From contig NZ_CP127295.1 of assembly GCF_030285665.1 (NCBI RefSeq), positions 8,556,001 to 8,620,000 on the forward strand: a DNA stretch of 64,000 bases, given 5' to 3'. Position 1 is the first letter of the stretch. Each line of letters begins with the position of its first letter. Shown here piece after piece: positions 44,168 through 57,278 of the stretch. Both the position numbers and the translations under genes were made by a program. Under the pieces are notes generated by a model, which was not told the origin of the DNA, ran no database searches, and saw only the letters and a program-made list of their open reading frames with translations. The DNA is from Amycolatopsis mongoliensis. GTDB lineage: Bacteria > Actinomycetota > Actinomycetes > Mycobacteriales > Pseudonocardiaceae.

Positions 44168-46810
44168 TCAGTCGCGCAGGTGGCGCAGGAACGGGTCGGC
44201 GGACGCGGGCCGCTCGAAGCGGGCCCGCACGTCCAGCGCCACGCACCCGTCGGGGCGGACCCGCACCGGGTTGAGGTCCAGCTCGGCCAGTTCGGGGACG
44301 AGCTCGGCGAGCCGGCTGACCTTCAGCAGCAGCTCCCGCACCGCGGCCCGGTCGAGCTGCCCGGACGCCCAGAGCGCTTTCGACGCGCGCAGGCCGTCGA
44401 TCAGCAGATCGGCGTCCGCGCCGGCGAGCGGGGCGAGCCGGGCGGCGCGGTCGTCGATCAGGTCGGTGTCGACGCCGCCGAGGCCGAACACGACCAGCGG
44501 GCCGAACACCGGGTCCGAGCGCACCCCGACCAGCACCTCCCGGCCCGGCTCGGCCATCGGCTGGACGGTGACCCCGCGCAGGGCGGAGCCGAACCGGGAC
44601 CGCAGGGTGCGGAACGCCTCCATGATGCGGTCGGCGCCGCGCACGTTCAGCAGCACGCCCCCGCCCGCGGACTTGTGCAGCAGCCCCTCCGCGTCCGCCT
44701 TCAGCACGACCGGCGAGTCCAGGGCGGCGGCCGCGGCGTCCATCGAGTCGCCTGCTTCCACGTACCGGGTCTCCACCATCGGAATACCGGCCAGGCGCAG
44801 CAGCTCGACCGCGTCCGCGGGCGCCAGCCAGCCTTCGCGCCCGGTGGCGAACGCCCGCAGCGCTTCCGGATCTTCCGGCGGGGCAAGAGCTTCGTCGTCG
44901 GCCTCGGGCCGGTTCAGCCACTGCTCGTAGCGGACGAGCCGGGCCAGCACCGCGGCGGCCGCGGCCGGGTCGTCGTAGCACGCGGTCACGCCGCTGCGGG
45001 CGCCCGGGACGAGCGGGGCGACGCGGGCGCGCTGCCCGGGCCGCACCGCGAAGACGGTCTTGTACTCCGGCGGGAGCACGGTGGCGAGCGCGGCCCCGGG
45101 GTCACCGGCGGCGGTCGGCACGGTCGCGGCGATCACCGCGTCGACGCCGTCGTCGGCGAGCACGGCGCGCAGCGCGTCGGCGAACACCTCCGCGGAGACG
45201 GCCGCGGTCGTGTCGACCGGGTTCGCCACCGCGGCTTCGGCCGGGAGCACCTTCGCGAGCCGGTCCCGGGTGACCTCGGACAGCTCCGCCATCACCAGGC
45301 CCTCCCGCTCGCAGGCGTCGGCCGCCAGCACCCCGGCCCCGCCGGCGTTGCTGACCACGGCCACGCGCGGACCGCCCGGCAGCAGCTGCCACGCCAACCC
45401 GGCGATGACGTCGATCAGCTCGGCGACGGTGTCGACGGCGATGACGCCGGCCTGCTCGAACAGTGCGTCCCGGGTGACGGCCGGGGTGGCCGCGGCCGCG
45501 GTGTGCGAAGCGGCGGCGCGCTGCGCGGTCCCGCCGCTGCCCGACCGGACGGCGAGCACCGGACGGGTGCGCGCCAGCCGGCGCGCCAGGCGGCTGAACT
45601 TGCGCGGGTTGCCGAAGGATTCGAGGTAGAGCACGGCCAGCTCGGTCCGGCGGTCGGCGGTCCACCACATCAGCAGGTCGTTGCCGCTGACGTCGTACTT
45701 GTCCCCGGTGGAGACCAGCGTCGACATGCCGAGGCCGAGGTCGCCGAGCGACTCGGCGAGGGCGATGCCCACCCCGCCGGACTGGGTGACCACGCCGATG
45801 TTGCCCGGCCGGACCGGGGTGGCGAGGAAGGTGAGGTCGTAGGGGCAGGCCGGATCGGTGGAGACGACGCCGAGGCAGTTCGGGCCGACCAGCCGCATGC
45901 CGTACTCGCGCACGGCCGCGTGAACGCGTTCGCCCGCTTCGGTGCCGGTCAGCCCCGAGGAGATGATGACGAGCGCGCGGACGCCCCGTTTCCCGCACTC
46001 TTCCACCGCTTCGGCGGCGGCCGGCGCAGGCAGGCACACCACGGCCAGTTCGGGGGTGCGGTTCAACGCGGCCACGGACGGGACGCTCGGCACGCCGAGG
46101 ATCTCGCCGGCGTGCGGGTTGACCACTTCGATCGGCTCCGGGTAGCCGGAGGCGACGAGATTGGCCAGGATCGCGTGCCCGACCGAACCCGGGCGCCGTC
46201 CCGCGCCGATGACGGCGATCGAGGACGGCTTGAACAGGTGCGTCAGGCTGGCCGCGTCGGCGACCGAGTCGCGCTGCAGCACCGCCTCCAGGTAGGTGGC
46301 GTCCTCTTCGAGGTTCATCACGACGTCGCGTTCCGGGCCGCCGACACTGGCTTCGAACCGGAGGCCGAGGTCGGCGAAGACGCGGATCACCTTGGCGTTT
46401 TCGGCGAGCACTTCGGCGATGAACCGCTTGAGGCCCGTCTTCCGGGCGTGCGAAACGAGGTGTTCCATCAGCAGTGTCGCGACGCCCTGCGTGCGCAGGT
46501 CCGCGTCCACGACGAGGGCGACTTCGGCGTCCGTGGTGTCCTTCAGGACTTCGTAGTTCGCGACCCCGACGAGCTCACCGTGCCGGTAGCAGCCCACGGC
46601 GTAGTGCCCCGGCCCCGGGGCGGCGGCGATCTCCGCCGCCAACTTGTCCAAAGTGGACGGGCGAGCCCCGAAGAAGCGGAAGTAGGTGTCCTCCTGGGTG
46701 AGCCGGGTGTGCAGGGCGAGCACCTCGACGGTGTCGGCCGGGTGCAGCGCGCGCACGAGCACCACGTCGCCGCCCGCGAGCAGGGCCCGGGAGCCCGCCT
46801 CCACGCTCAT
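44168..46810 (-). CDS. GNAT acetyltransferase fused to ADP-forming acyl-CoA synthetase
   Basis: Predicted 880 aa. Residues about 15-165 form a GNAT domain (acetyl-CoA loop near RTQGVATLL, 106-114). The rest is an ADP-forming acyl-CoA synthetase: CoA-binding fold (about 190-320), ligase domains, and an ATP-grasp domain at the C terminus (VVLKADAEGLLHKS). The GNAT part is N-terminal, the reverse of E. coli Pat. The phosphohistidine region SGGTAQRAAASHT keeps a His at 436, so ligase activity may remain. It may form acetate and ATP from acetyl-CoA, or act as a lysine acetyltransferase. ATG 46810 follows GAGGAGAAACG. Confidence 0.87.
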   Translation of the reverse strand: MSVEAGSRALLAGGDVVLVRALHPADTVEVLALHTRLTQEDTYFRFFGARPSTLDKLAAEIAAAPGPGHYAVGCYRHGELVGVANYEVLKDTTDAEVALVVDADLRTQGVATLLMEHLVSHARKTGLKRFIAEVLAENAKVIRVFADLGLRFEASVGGPERDVVMNLEEDATYLEAVLQRDSVADAASLTHLFKPSSIAVIGAGRRPGSVGHAILANLVASGYPEPIEVVNPHAGEILGVPSVPSVAALNRTPELAVVCLPAPAAAEAVEECGKRGVRALVIISSGLTGTEAGERVHAAVREYGMRLVGPNCLGVVSTDPACPYDLTFLATPVRPGNIGVVTQSGGVGIALAESLGDLGLGMSTLVSTGDKYDVSGNDLLMWWTADRRTELAVLYLESFGNPRKFSRLARRLARTRPVLAVRSGSGGTAQRAAASHTAAAATPAVTRDALFEQAGVIAVDTVAELIDVIAGLAWQLLPGGPRVAVVSNAGGAGVLAADACEREGLVMAELSEVTRDRLAKVLPAEAAVANPVDTTAAVSAEVFADALRAVLADDGVDAVIAATVPTAAGDPGAALATVLPPEYKTVFAVRPGQRARVAPLVPGARSGVTACYDDPAAAAAVLARLVRYEQWLNRPEADDEALAPPEDPEALRAFATGREGWLAPADAVELLRLAGIPMVETRYVEAGDSMDAAAAALDSPVVLKADAEGLLHKSAGGGVLLNVRGADRIMEAFRTLRSRFGSALRGVTVQPMAEPGREVLVGVRSDPVFGPLVVFGLGGVDTDLIDDRAARLAPLAGADADLLIDGLRASKALWASGQLDRAAVRELLLKVSRLAELVPELAELDLNPVRVRPDGCVALDVRARFERPASADPFLRHLRD

Positions 46811-46830
46811 CGTTTCTCCTCAGGCATGAG

Positions 46831-46864
46831 GGTGGGCGCGGCGGGCCAAGGCGCCGCGCCCACC
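46831..46864. terminator. Intra-operon hairpin after hsp20
   Basis: A perfect 13-base stem GGTGGGCGCGGCG / CGCCGCGCCCACC, 9 bases after the hsp20 stop and 20 bases before the GNAT-ACD start. It may act as a partial terminator or RNA stabiliser that gives far more hsp20 than downstream product. Confidence 0.6.
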
Positions 46865-46873
46865 GCAGGTCGC

Positions 46874-47281
46874 CTAGCTCTTGGTGACCTGGATCTTGAC
46901 GTGCTTGTCACGCGGGTGCTCCGAAACCGGCATCGTGATCTCGAGGATGCCGTCGGTGTACGTCGCCTTGACCTTCGCCGGGTCGGCCCCGGCCGGCAGG
47001 CTGACCGTGCGGCTGAAGGTGCCGTAGTAGAACTCGCTGCGGCCCTCCACGCTCTCCTTCGCCTCCCGCTCGGCGGCGATGGTGAGCAGACCGTTGTGCG
47101 TGGTCACGGAGATGTGCTTCTCGGGGTCGAAGCCGGGCAGCTCCGCACGGACGAGGTACTTGCCGTCCTCAGTGGACTCCTCGATCCGCATGGGATTGTG
47201 CTCGGCGAACGGCCACGGGTTCTCCAGCCACGCCGCGATGCTCGGCAACGCCAGACGTGAACCCGGTACCAGGGCAGTCAT
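46874..47281 (-). CDS. Hsp20 / alpha-crystallin small heat shock protein (second copy)
   Basis: Predicted 135 aa, same length as the copy at 6932 and clearly paralogous: WPFAEHNPMRIEES, VRAELPGFDPEKHISV, and GILEITMPV near the end. It differs in the N-terminal arm and in the tail (KIQVTKS). ATG 47281 follows GAAGGAGAAACTTCG. Two DosR-like boxes lie upstream, shared with the divergent DUF1876 gene. First gene of a run leading to acetate metabolism genes. Confidence 0.93.
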   Translation of the reverse strand: MTALVPGSRLALPSIAAWLENPWPFAEHNPMRIEESTEDGKYLVRAELPGFDPEKHISVTTHNGLLTIAAEREAKESVEGRSEFYYGTFSRTVSLPAGADPAKVKATYTDGILEITMPVSEHPRDKHVKIQVTKS

Positions 47282-47373
47282 CGAAGTTTCTCCTTCCTCG
47301 CGGCGACGGGCGCCGCCCCCCAAGGAGACCTCGGATACCCGGTCCGGCGCCGCGGCCGGACTACCCGAACCGC

Positions 47374-47389
47374 GAGGACCTTCGTCACC
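47374..47389. promoter_or_regulatory. DosR-like box upstream of second hsp20
   Basis: GAGGACCTTCGTCACC, about 100 bases from the hsp20 start. Paired with the box at 47401, giving two sites 27 bases apart, as in mycobacterial hspX. Confidence 0.55.
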
Positions 47390-47400
47390 GGAGGATCGCC

Positions 47401-47417
47401 AGGGGACCAACGACCCT
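47401..47417. promoter_or_regulatory. Strong DosR-like box, DUF1876 side
   Basis: AGGGGACCAACGACCCT, about 68 bases upstream of the DUF1876 gene. Nearly identical in its core to the hsp20 box at 7424 (GGGGACCAACG). Confidence 0.65.
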
Positions 47418-47476
47418 GTGCTCCGTCCGGTCGTGCTGTCACCCTCGGCGGCACGGGGAGAAACGGAGCAGGAGAG

Positions 47477-47731
47477 ATGGACCACCCGGCAGAGACCTGG
47501 AGCTTCGACGTCGCGGTCGAGCACGGACCGCACCGGACCCGGGCGCAGATCGTGCTGCACACCCCCGAGGGACACGAGTTCTCGGGCGTGGGCCTCGCCC
47601 ACCGGGCCGGGCCCGCCCGGATCGCCGGTTACCTGGCGCTGGGCCGCGCGATGTCCGACCTCAACGAAGAACTGGTGGAAGCCGCGACGACGGAGCTGGA
47701 GGCCGAAGCGGGCCGCGCCTGGAGCAGCTGA
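47477..47731 (+). CDS. DUF1876 small protein (Rv1738/Rv2632c-like)
   Basis: Predicted 84 aa of DUF1876: WSFDVAVEHGPHRTRAQIVL, then FSGVGLAHRAG and a C-terminal helix ARAMSDLNEELVEAATTEL. Mtb Rv1738, a strongly DosR-induced member, has structural similarity to ribosome hibernation factors, so a role in slowing translation is possible. ATG 47477 with AGGAGAG upstream. Divergent from hsp20, convergent with dosS (3 bases apart). Confidence 0.87.
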   Translation: MDHPAETWSFDVAVEHGPHRTRAQIVLHTPEGHEFSGVGLAHRAGPARIAGYLALGRAMSDLNEELVEAATTELEAEAGRAWSS

Positions 47732-47734
47732 CAC

Positions 47735-50606
<2,872 letters not shown>

Positions 50607-50620
50607 AGGTCGCATCCGGG

Positions 50621-50643
50621 GCGCTGAAGGTTCCCTTCAGCGC
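50621..50643. terminator. Bidirectional terminator between Acg and dosR
   Basis: A perfect 10-base stem GCGCTGAAGG / CCTTCAGCGC with a 3-base loop, in the 56-base spacer of the convergent pair. Confidence 0.7.
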
Positions 50644-50662
50644 GTTTCGGCGTGGGTCCGGC

Positions 50663-51301
50663 TCAGCCGCCCTGGTTGCGCAGCTCGGTGGCCAGGACCG
50701 CGGCCTGGGTGCGGCGCTCCATGCCCAGCTTCGTCAGCAGCCGCGAGACGTAGTTCTTGACCGTCTTCTCGGCCAGGAACATCCGCTCGGAGATCTGCCG
50801 GTTGGTCAGCCCCTCACCGATCAGCTCCAGCAGCTTCTTTTCCTGGTCCGAGAGGTCCGCGAGCGGGCCCTTCTTGGCCTGGCTGTCGCGCAGCTTCGCC
50901 ATCAGGGCGGCCGCCGCGTGCGCGTCGAGCAGGGACTTGCCCGCGCCGACGTCCCGGACCGCCGAGACCAGGTCCATGCCCTTGATGTCCTTGATCACGA
51001 ACCCGCTCGCGCCGGCCATCACCGCGTCGAGCATCGCCTGCTCGTCGGTGTAGGAGGTGAGCATCAGGCACTTGAGGTCGGGCAGCTTGGAGCGCAGCTC
51101 ACGAGCCAGCTCGATGCCGTTGCCGTCGGGCAGCCGCACGTCCAGCACCGCGACGTCGGGGTTGAGCGCCGGAATCCGCGCCAGGGCCTGCGACACGCTG
51201 CCGGCCTGGCCGATCACGGTGAGGTTCTCGTCCTCGTCCAGCAGGTCGGCGACGCCACGACGGACCACCTCGTGGTCATCGACGAGAAAAACCCGGAGCA
51301 T
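50663..51301 (-). CDS. dosR: DosR/DevR-like response regulator
   Basis: Predicted 212 aa NarL/FixJ regulator. Receiver: acidic D8-D9 in [12 protein letters not shown], phospho-Asp D54 in [16 protein letters not shown], then LTSY and KDIKGM. LuxR-type HTH at about 148-210 with [20 protein letters not shown], almost the same as Mtb DosR's recognition helix, so it should read a similar operator. The C terminus is shorter than Mtb DosR (217 aa). A DosR-like box lies about 95 bases upstream, shared with cydA, suggesting autoregulation. Confidence 0.96.
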   Translation of the reverse strand: MLRVFLVDDHEVVRRGVADLLDEDENLTVIGQAGSVSQALARIPALNPDVAVLDVRLPDGNGIELARELRSKLPDLKCLMLTSYTDEQAMLDAVMAGASGFVIKDIKGMDLVSAVRDVGAGKSLLDAHAAAALMAKLRDSQAKKGPLADLSDQEKKLLELIGEGLTNRQISERMFLAEKTVKNYVSRLLTKLGMERRTQAAVLATELRNQGG

Positions 51302-51388
51302 CCCGACCTCCTGTGCACGGAAAAAGTACGACGGAGATCAGAGTACGACCACAGGGCCCCCAGTGGCAGGGACCCGGGACCGTCGCGG

Positions 51389-51405
51389 AAGTGACCAAGG
51401 ACCCT
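51389..51405. promoter_or_regulatory. DosR-like box between dosR and cydA
   Basis: AAGTGACCAAGGACCCT, centred about 75 bases upstream of cydA and 95 upstream of dosR. Confidence 0.6.
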
Positions 51406-51472
51406 CTCGCCGGAGGGCCCGCGGACCGGATGCTGCCGGGGTCAACACCGTCCGCGCGAGCAGGAGAACCGG

Positions 51473-52873
51473 ATGAGCGCCCTGGACATCGCCCGATGGC
51501 AGTTCGGGATCACCACCGTGTACCACTTCATCTTCGTCCCGTTGACCATCGGGCTGTCCTTCCTGGTCGCCGGGATGCAGACCGCCTGGGTGCGCACCGG
51601 TGACGACAAGTACCGCCGGATGACGAAGTTCTGGGGAAAGCTGTTCCTCATCAACTTCGCCATGGGCGTGGCGACCGGCATCGTGCAGGAGTTCCAGTTC
51701 GGGATGAACTGGTCGGACTACAGCACGTTCGTCGGCGACATCTTCGGCGCGCCGCTGGCCATCGAGGGCCTGCTGGCGTTCTTCCTCGAGTCGACGTTCC
51801 TCGGCCTGTGGATCTTCGGCTGGGACAAGCTGCCGAAGAAGCTGCACCTGGCCACCATCTGGCTCGCCGCGACCGGCACCCTGCTCTCGGCGTACTTCAT
51901 CCTCGCCGCCAACTCCTGGATGCAGCACCCGGTCGGCTCCGCGGTCAACCCCGCCACCGGCCGCGCGGAGCTGAAGGACTTCGGCGCCGTGCTCACCAAC
52001 TCCACCGCCGTCGGCGCCTTCGCCCACACCGTCACCGCGTGCTTCCTCACCGCCGGCATGTTCGTCGTCGGGATCAGCGCGTGGCAGATCAAGCGGCAGC
52101 GCAACGTCGACGTCTACCGGCCGTCGATGAAGCTCGCGCTGGTCACCGTCCTGATCGCCAGCCTCGGCGTCATCGTCACCGGTGACCTGCAGGCCCGGCT
52201 GATGACCGAGCAGCAGCCGATGAAGATGGCCGCCGCGGAAGCGCTCTACGACACCGTCGCGCCCGCGTCGTTCTCGCTGTTCACCGTCGGCTCGCTGGAC
52301 GGCTCGCAGGAGAAGTTCAGCATCCGCGTGCCCGGTGTGCTGTCGTTCATGGCCACCGGCAGCTTCGACGGCCGCGTCGAGGGCATCAACGACCTGCAGG
52401 CCGCCGAGCAGCAGCAGTACGGGCCCGGCGAGTACCGGCCGAACATCCCGGTGGCCTACTGGACGTTCCGCCTGATGATCGGCTTCGGCTTCCTCTGCCT
52501 GCTGATCTCGCTGGTCGGCCTGTGGCTGTTCCGGCGCGGCCGCACCCCGCGCGCCCGCTGGTTCTTCCCCGTCGCGACCGCCGGGATCGCCCTGCCGTTC
52601 CTGGCCAACAGCGTCGGCTGGATCTTCACCGAGATGGGCCGCCAGCCGTGGTCGGTGTTCGGCGTGCTGAAGACCGCGAACTCGGTCTCCCCGACGGTTC
52701 CGGCGGGCACCGTCCTGACGTCGCTGATCGTGTTCACCGTGCTCTACGGCGTGCTCGCGGTCGTCGACGGCGTCCTGATGGTCCGCTACGCCAAGGCCGG
52801 ACCTCCGCCGCCGGAGGCACCGCGCGAAGACGCCGATTCCGACGAGCCGCGTCCCGCGGCCTTCGCCTACTGA
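51473..52873 (+). CDS. cydA: Cytochrome bd oxidase subunit I
   Basis: Predicted 466 aa membrane protein with about nine helices. YHFIFVPLTIGLSFLVAG near residue 20 carries the His ligand of haem b595, and EMGRQPWSVFGVLKT the invariant GRQPW motif. The quinol-binding loop between helices 6 and 7 is of the short type. It is the high-affinity terminal oxidase that keeps respiration running at trace O2. ATG 51473 follows AGGAGAACCGG. Directly divergent from dosR, which is not the arrangement of Mtb; first gene of cydAB-cydDC. Confidence 0.96.
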   Translation: MSALDIARWQFGITTVYHFIFVPLTIGLSFLVAGMQTAWVRTGDDKYRRMTKFWGKLFLINFAMGVATGIVQEFQFGMNWSDYSTFVGDIFGAPLAIEGLLAFFLESTFLGLWIFGWDKLPKKLHLATIWLAATGTLLSAYFILAANSWMQHPVGSAVNPATGRAELKDFGAVLTNSTAVGAFAHTVTACFLTAGMFVVGISAWQIKRQRNVDVYRPSMKLALVTVLIASLGVIVTGDLQARLMTEQQPMKMAAAEALYDTVAPASFSLFTVGSLDGSQEKFSIRVPGVLSFMATGSFDGRVEGINDLQAAEQQQYGPGEYRPNIPVAYWTFRLMIGFGFLCLLISLVGLWLFRRGRTPRARWFFPVATAGIALPFLANSVGWIFTEMGRQPWSVFGVLKTANSVSPTVPAGTVLTSLIVFTVLYGVLAVVDGVLMVRYAKAGPPPPEAPREDADSDEPRPAAFAY

Positions 52874-52889
52874 GACGCCGGAGACCGTC

Positions 52890-53905
<1,016 letters not shown>

Positions 53906-53909
<4 letters not shown>

Positions 53910-56900
53910 AGCCCCTCGACCCGCGGTTGCTGCGCCACGCGAGCGCGGTCCGGCCGTTCGTCCTGGCCTGCGCCGCGCTGGGCGTGCTCACCGCGATGCT
54001 GGTGCTCGCCCAGGCGGAGCTGCTGGCGAAGACGATCACGTGGGCCTTCCTCGACGGCGTGACGCTGCGCGCCCTGCTGGTCCCGGTCGGCATGCTGCTG
54101 CTGGTCGTGCTCGCGCGGTCCGGCATCGCGTGGGTGTCGGAGACGACCGCGCACCGCGCCGCCGCCCGGGCGCTCTCGCAGCTGCGGGAGGCCGTCATCG
54201 GGGCGGCGCTGCGGATCGGCCCCCGGCAGGCGGACCGCTCCCCCGCCGAAGTCGCGTCGCTGGCCACCCACGGCGTCGACCGGCTGGAAGGCTACTTCGC
54301 GCGCTACCTGCCGCAGCTGCTGATCGCCTCGGTCGTGCCGCTGGTGGTCGGCGTGCGGATCCTGGCCGCCGACTGGGTCGCCGCGGTGATCGTGGGCTTC
54401 ACGGTGCCGCTCATCCCGGTCTTCATGATCCTCATCGGGCTCTACACCCAGCGCGACGTCCGGCGCCAGTGGACGACGCTTTCGGTGCTGGGCAACCACT
54501 TCCTCGACCTCGTCGCCGGGCTGGCCGAGCTGACCGCGTTCGGCCGCGCCCGCGCGCAGATCCGGTCGCTGCGGGAGATCACCGAGAAGTACCGCACGCA
54601 GACCCTCCGCACCCTGCGCGTCGCGTTCCTGTCCGCACTGGCCCTGGAGCTGCTGGCGACGCTGTCGGTCGCGGTCGTGGCCGTGTCGGTCGGGCTCCGG
54701 CTGCTGGCCGGTGAGCTCGACCTGCGGACGGCGCTCGTCGTGCTGATCCTCGCGCCCGAGGTCTACCTGCCGCTGCGGGCGGTCGGTGCCCGGTTCCACG
54801 ACAGCGCCGAAGGCCTGGCCGCGGCCGAAGAGATCATCGCGCTCGCCGGCACGCCCGCCGGCGACACCGGCACCCGCACGGTGCCCGACCTCACCCGCGT
54901 GGCCGTGCGCTGCGAGGACGTGACGGTCGAGGGCCGGTCCGGGCCGGTTCTGGACGGCTTCACCCTGCGCATTCCCCCCGGCGAGGTCGTCGGGGTGACC
55001 GGACCGAGCGGGGCGGGCAAGTCGACCCTGCTCGACGTCCTGCTCGGCTGGCGGCGGCCCGAGCGCGGCCGGGTCCTGCTCGGCGAGACCGACCTGGCCG
55101 AGATCGGCCGCGCCACCTGGCACCGGCACCTCGCCTGGGTGCCGCAGCAGCCGCACCTCGTCGCCGGGACGGTGGCGGAGAACATCCGGCTGGGCTCCCC
55201 CGACGCGAGCGACGGCGCCGTGCGTGCGGCCGCGGACGCCGCGGCCCTCGACGTCCCGCTCGCCACCGTGATCGGCGAGCTCGGCGCCGGGCTGTCCACC
55301 GGGCAGCGCCGCCGGGTCGCACTGGCCCGCGCGGTCCTGCTCGACCGGCCGCTGATCCTGCTCGACGAGCCGACCGAAGGCGTCGACGCCGAGACCGAGA
55401 CCGCCATCCTGGACCGGCTGCCGGCGGTGCTCGCCGGCCGGACCGCGGTGATCGTCAGCCACCACCCCGCGGTGCTGGCCCGGTGCGACCGGGTCGTCAC
55501 CCTCGGCGGACCGGCGGCGGTTCCCGCTCCGGCGGCCGCTGCGGTCCCGCTGCCGTCCGCACCCGCCCGCCCGGCCGCGGCCGCCGTCGAACTGTCCACT
55601 GTGGATTCTTCGTCCTCGAAGTGGCGGCCGCTGCTGGACGCCGTGCGCCCGCACCGGTGGCGTCTCGCGCTCGCCTGCCTCGCCGCCACCGCCGCCCTCG
55701 GCTGCGGCGTCGCGCTGACCGCGACGTCGTCGTGGCTGATCGCCAGTGCTGCGCTGCACCCGCCGGTGCTGAGCCTGATGGTGGCGATCGTCGCCGTGCG
55801 GACCTTCGGCCTGGCCAAGGGAATCCTGCGCTACGTCGAGCGGCTCCTGTCCCACGACGTCGCGCTGCGGGCGCTGACCGAGCTGCGCGTCCGGGTGTGG
55901 GACCGGCTGGTCCGGATCGGTCCGGCCCGCACCGCCCGGCTGCGCCGCGGCGACCTGCTGCACCGCCTGGTGTCCGATGTGGACAGCCAGCAGGACGTGC
56001 TGGTCCGCGGCCTGGTGCCGGGGATCTCGACGTTCGCGGTGCTCGCCGGGACGGCGGTCACCCTCGGGGTGATCCTGCCCGGCGCCGGGTTCGCGGCCGC
56101 CGCCGGCCTGTTCGCCGCCGGGGTGCTCGCCCCGCTCGTCGCCGCCCTGACGGCCCGGCGGGCGCAGCGCGACACCGCCCGGCTGCGCACGGACCTGACC
56201 GCGGGCACCGTCGAGCTGCTGCAGGCCTCGGCCGACCTGATCGCGTACGACGCGGCTTTCCGCCGCCACTCCCGGTTGCGCGAGCTCGACACCCACCTCA
56301 CCACGCTCGCCCGCCGGTCCGCCGTGCGCCGCGGGCTCGGCTCCGGAATCGCGACGCTCGGGGTGGGCCTGACGTCCCTGTCCTGCCTCGCGCTGGGCAT
56401 CCTGGCCGTGCACGCGGGCACCATCCCCGGACCCGCGCTGGCCGTGCTGGCGCTGACCCCGCTCGCGACGGCCGAGCTGGTGGCCGGGCTGCCGGAAGCG
56501 GCGCAACGGCTCCTCGGCGCCGGGCACTCCGCGCGCCGGCTCGCCGAGCTGGCGGCCGTGCCCGCGGCACGGACCGAACCCGCCGCCACCGCGCCCGCCG
56601 CGGCCCACCTGGCCGCCGAGCGCCTCGCCGTCCGCTGGCCGGACGCCCGCGAAGACGCCGTCCGGGGTGTGGACCTGAGCATCGGCCCGGGCCGGCGGCT
56701 GGCGCTGACCGGCCGGTCCGGCGCGGGCAAGAGCACGGTGATCGCGGCGCTGATGCGCTACCTGGACCCGTCGTCCGGCCGCGTCCTCCTCGACGCCACG
56801 GACACCCTGACGTTCGACGGCGACTCGGTGCGGGAGCAGATCGCCTGGTGCGGGCCGGACACCCACCTGTTCGACAGCACCCTGCGCGAGAACCTCCGCC

Positions 56901-57262
56901 TGGCCCGGCCGGCGGCGTCCGACGACGAGCTGCGGTCCGCGCTCGGCCTGGCTCAGCTGGGCGGGTGGCTCGACCGCCTGCCGGACGGCCTCGACACCCC
57001 CCTGGGCGCGCACGGCACGCCGGTGTCGGGCGGCGAGCGCCAGCGCATCGGCGTGGCCCGGGCGCTGCTGTCGGACCGCCCGATCCTGCTGCTCGACGAG
57101 CCGACGGCCCACCTCGACGCGCCCACGGCCGCGGCACTGGCGGCGGACGTGCTGACGGCGACGGAGGGCCGCTCGACGCTGGTGGTGACGCACCGCCCCG
57201 CCGACTTCGCCACGCTGCCCACGGTGGACGTCACGGCGGCACGCTCCCTGGACGCCGCTTGA
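53906..57262 (+). CDS. cydDC: Fused CydD-CydC ABC transporter
   Basis: Predicted 1118 aa, two complete ABC half-transporters in one chain. The first half has six helices and Walker A GPSGAGKSTLLD (about residue 366), signature LSTGQRRRVALARA, Walker B LILLDEPTEGVD. The second has Walker A GRSGAGKSTVIA (about 936), signature VSGGERQRIGVARA and [12 protein letters not shown]. CydDC exports reduced thiols and is needed for cytochrome bd assembly. The two halves are separate genes in Mtb and E. coli. An Ala/Pro-rich linker (about 540-570) joins them. GTG start overlaps cydB. Confidence 0.93.
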
Positions 57263-57278
57263 GGCACCGCCCGCGGCG

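Noticed and set aside
42320..47260. A 1646-codon open frame on the plus strand
   Set aside because: It runs antisense through the truncated Acg, Cys-rich, ackA, GNAT-ACD and hsp20 genes. Its product is Arg/Gly/His/Gln-rich with no domains, as expected opposite high-GC third codon positions.
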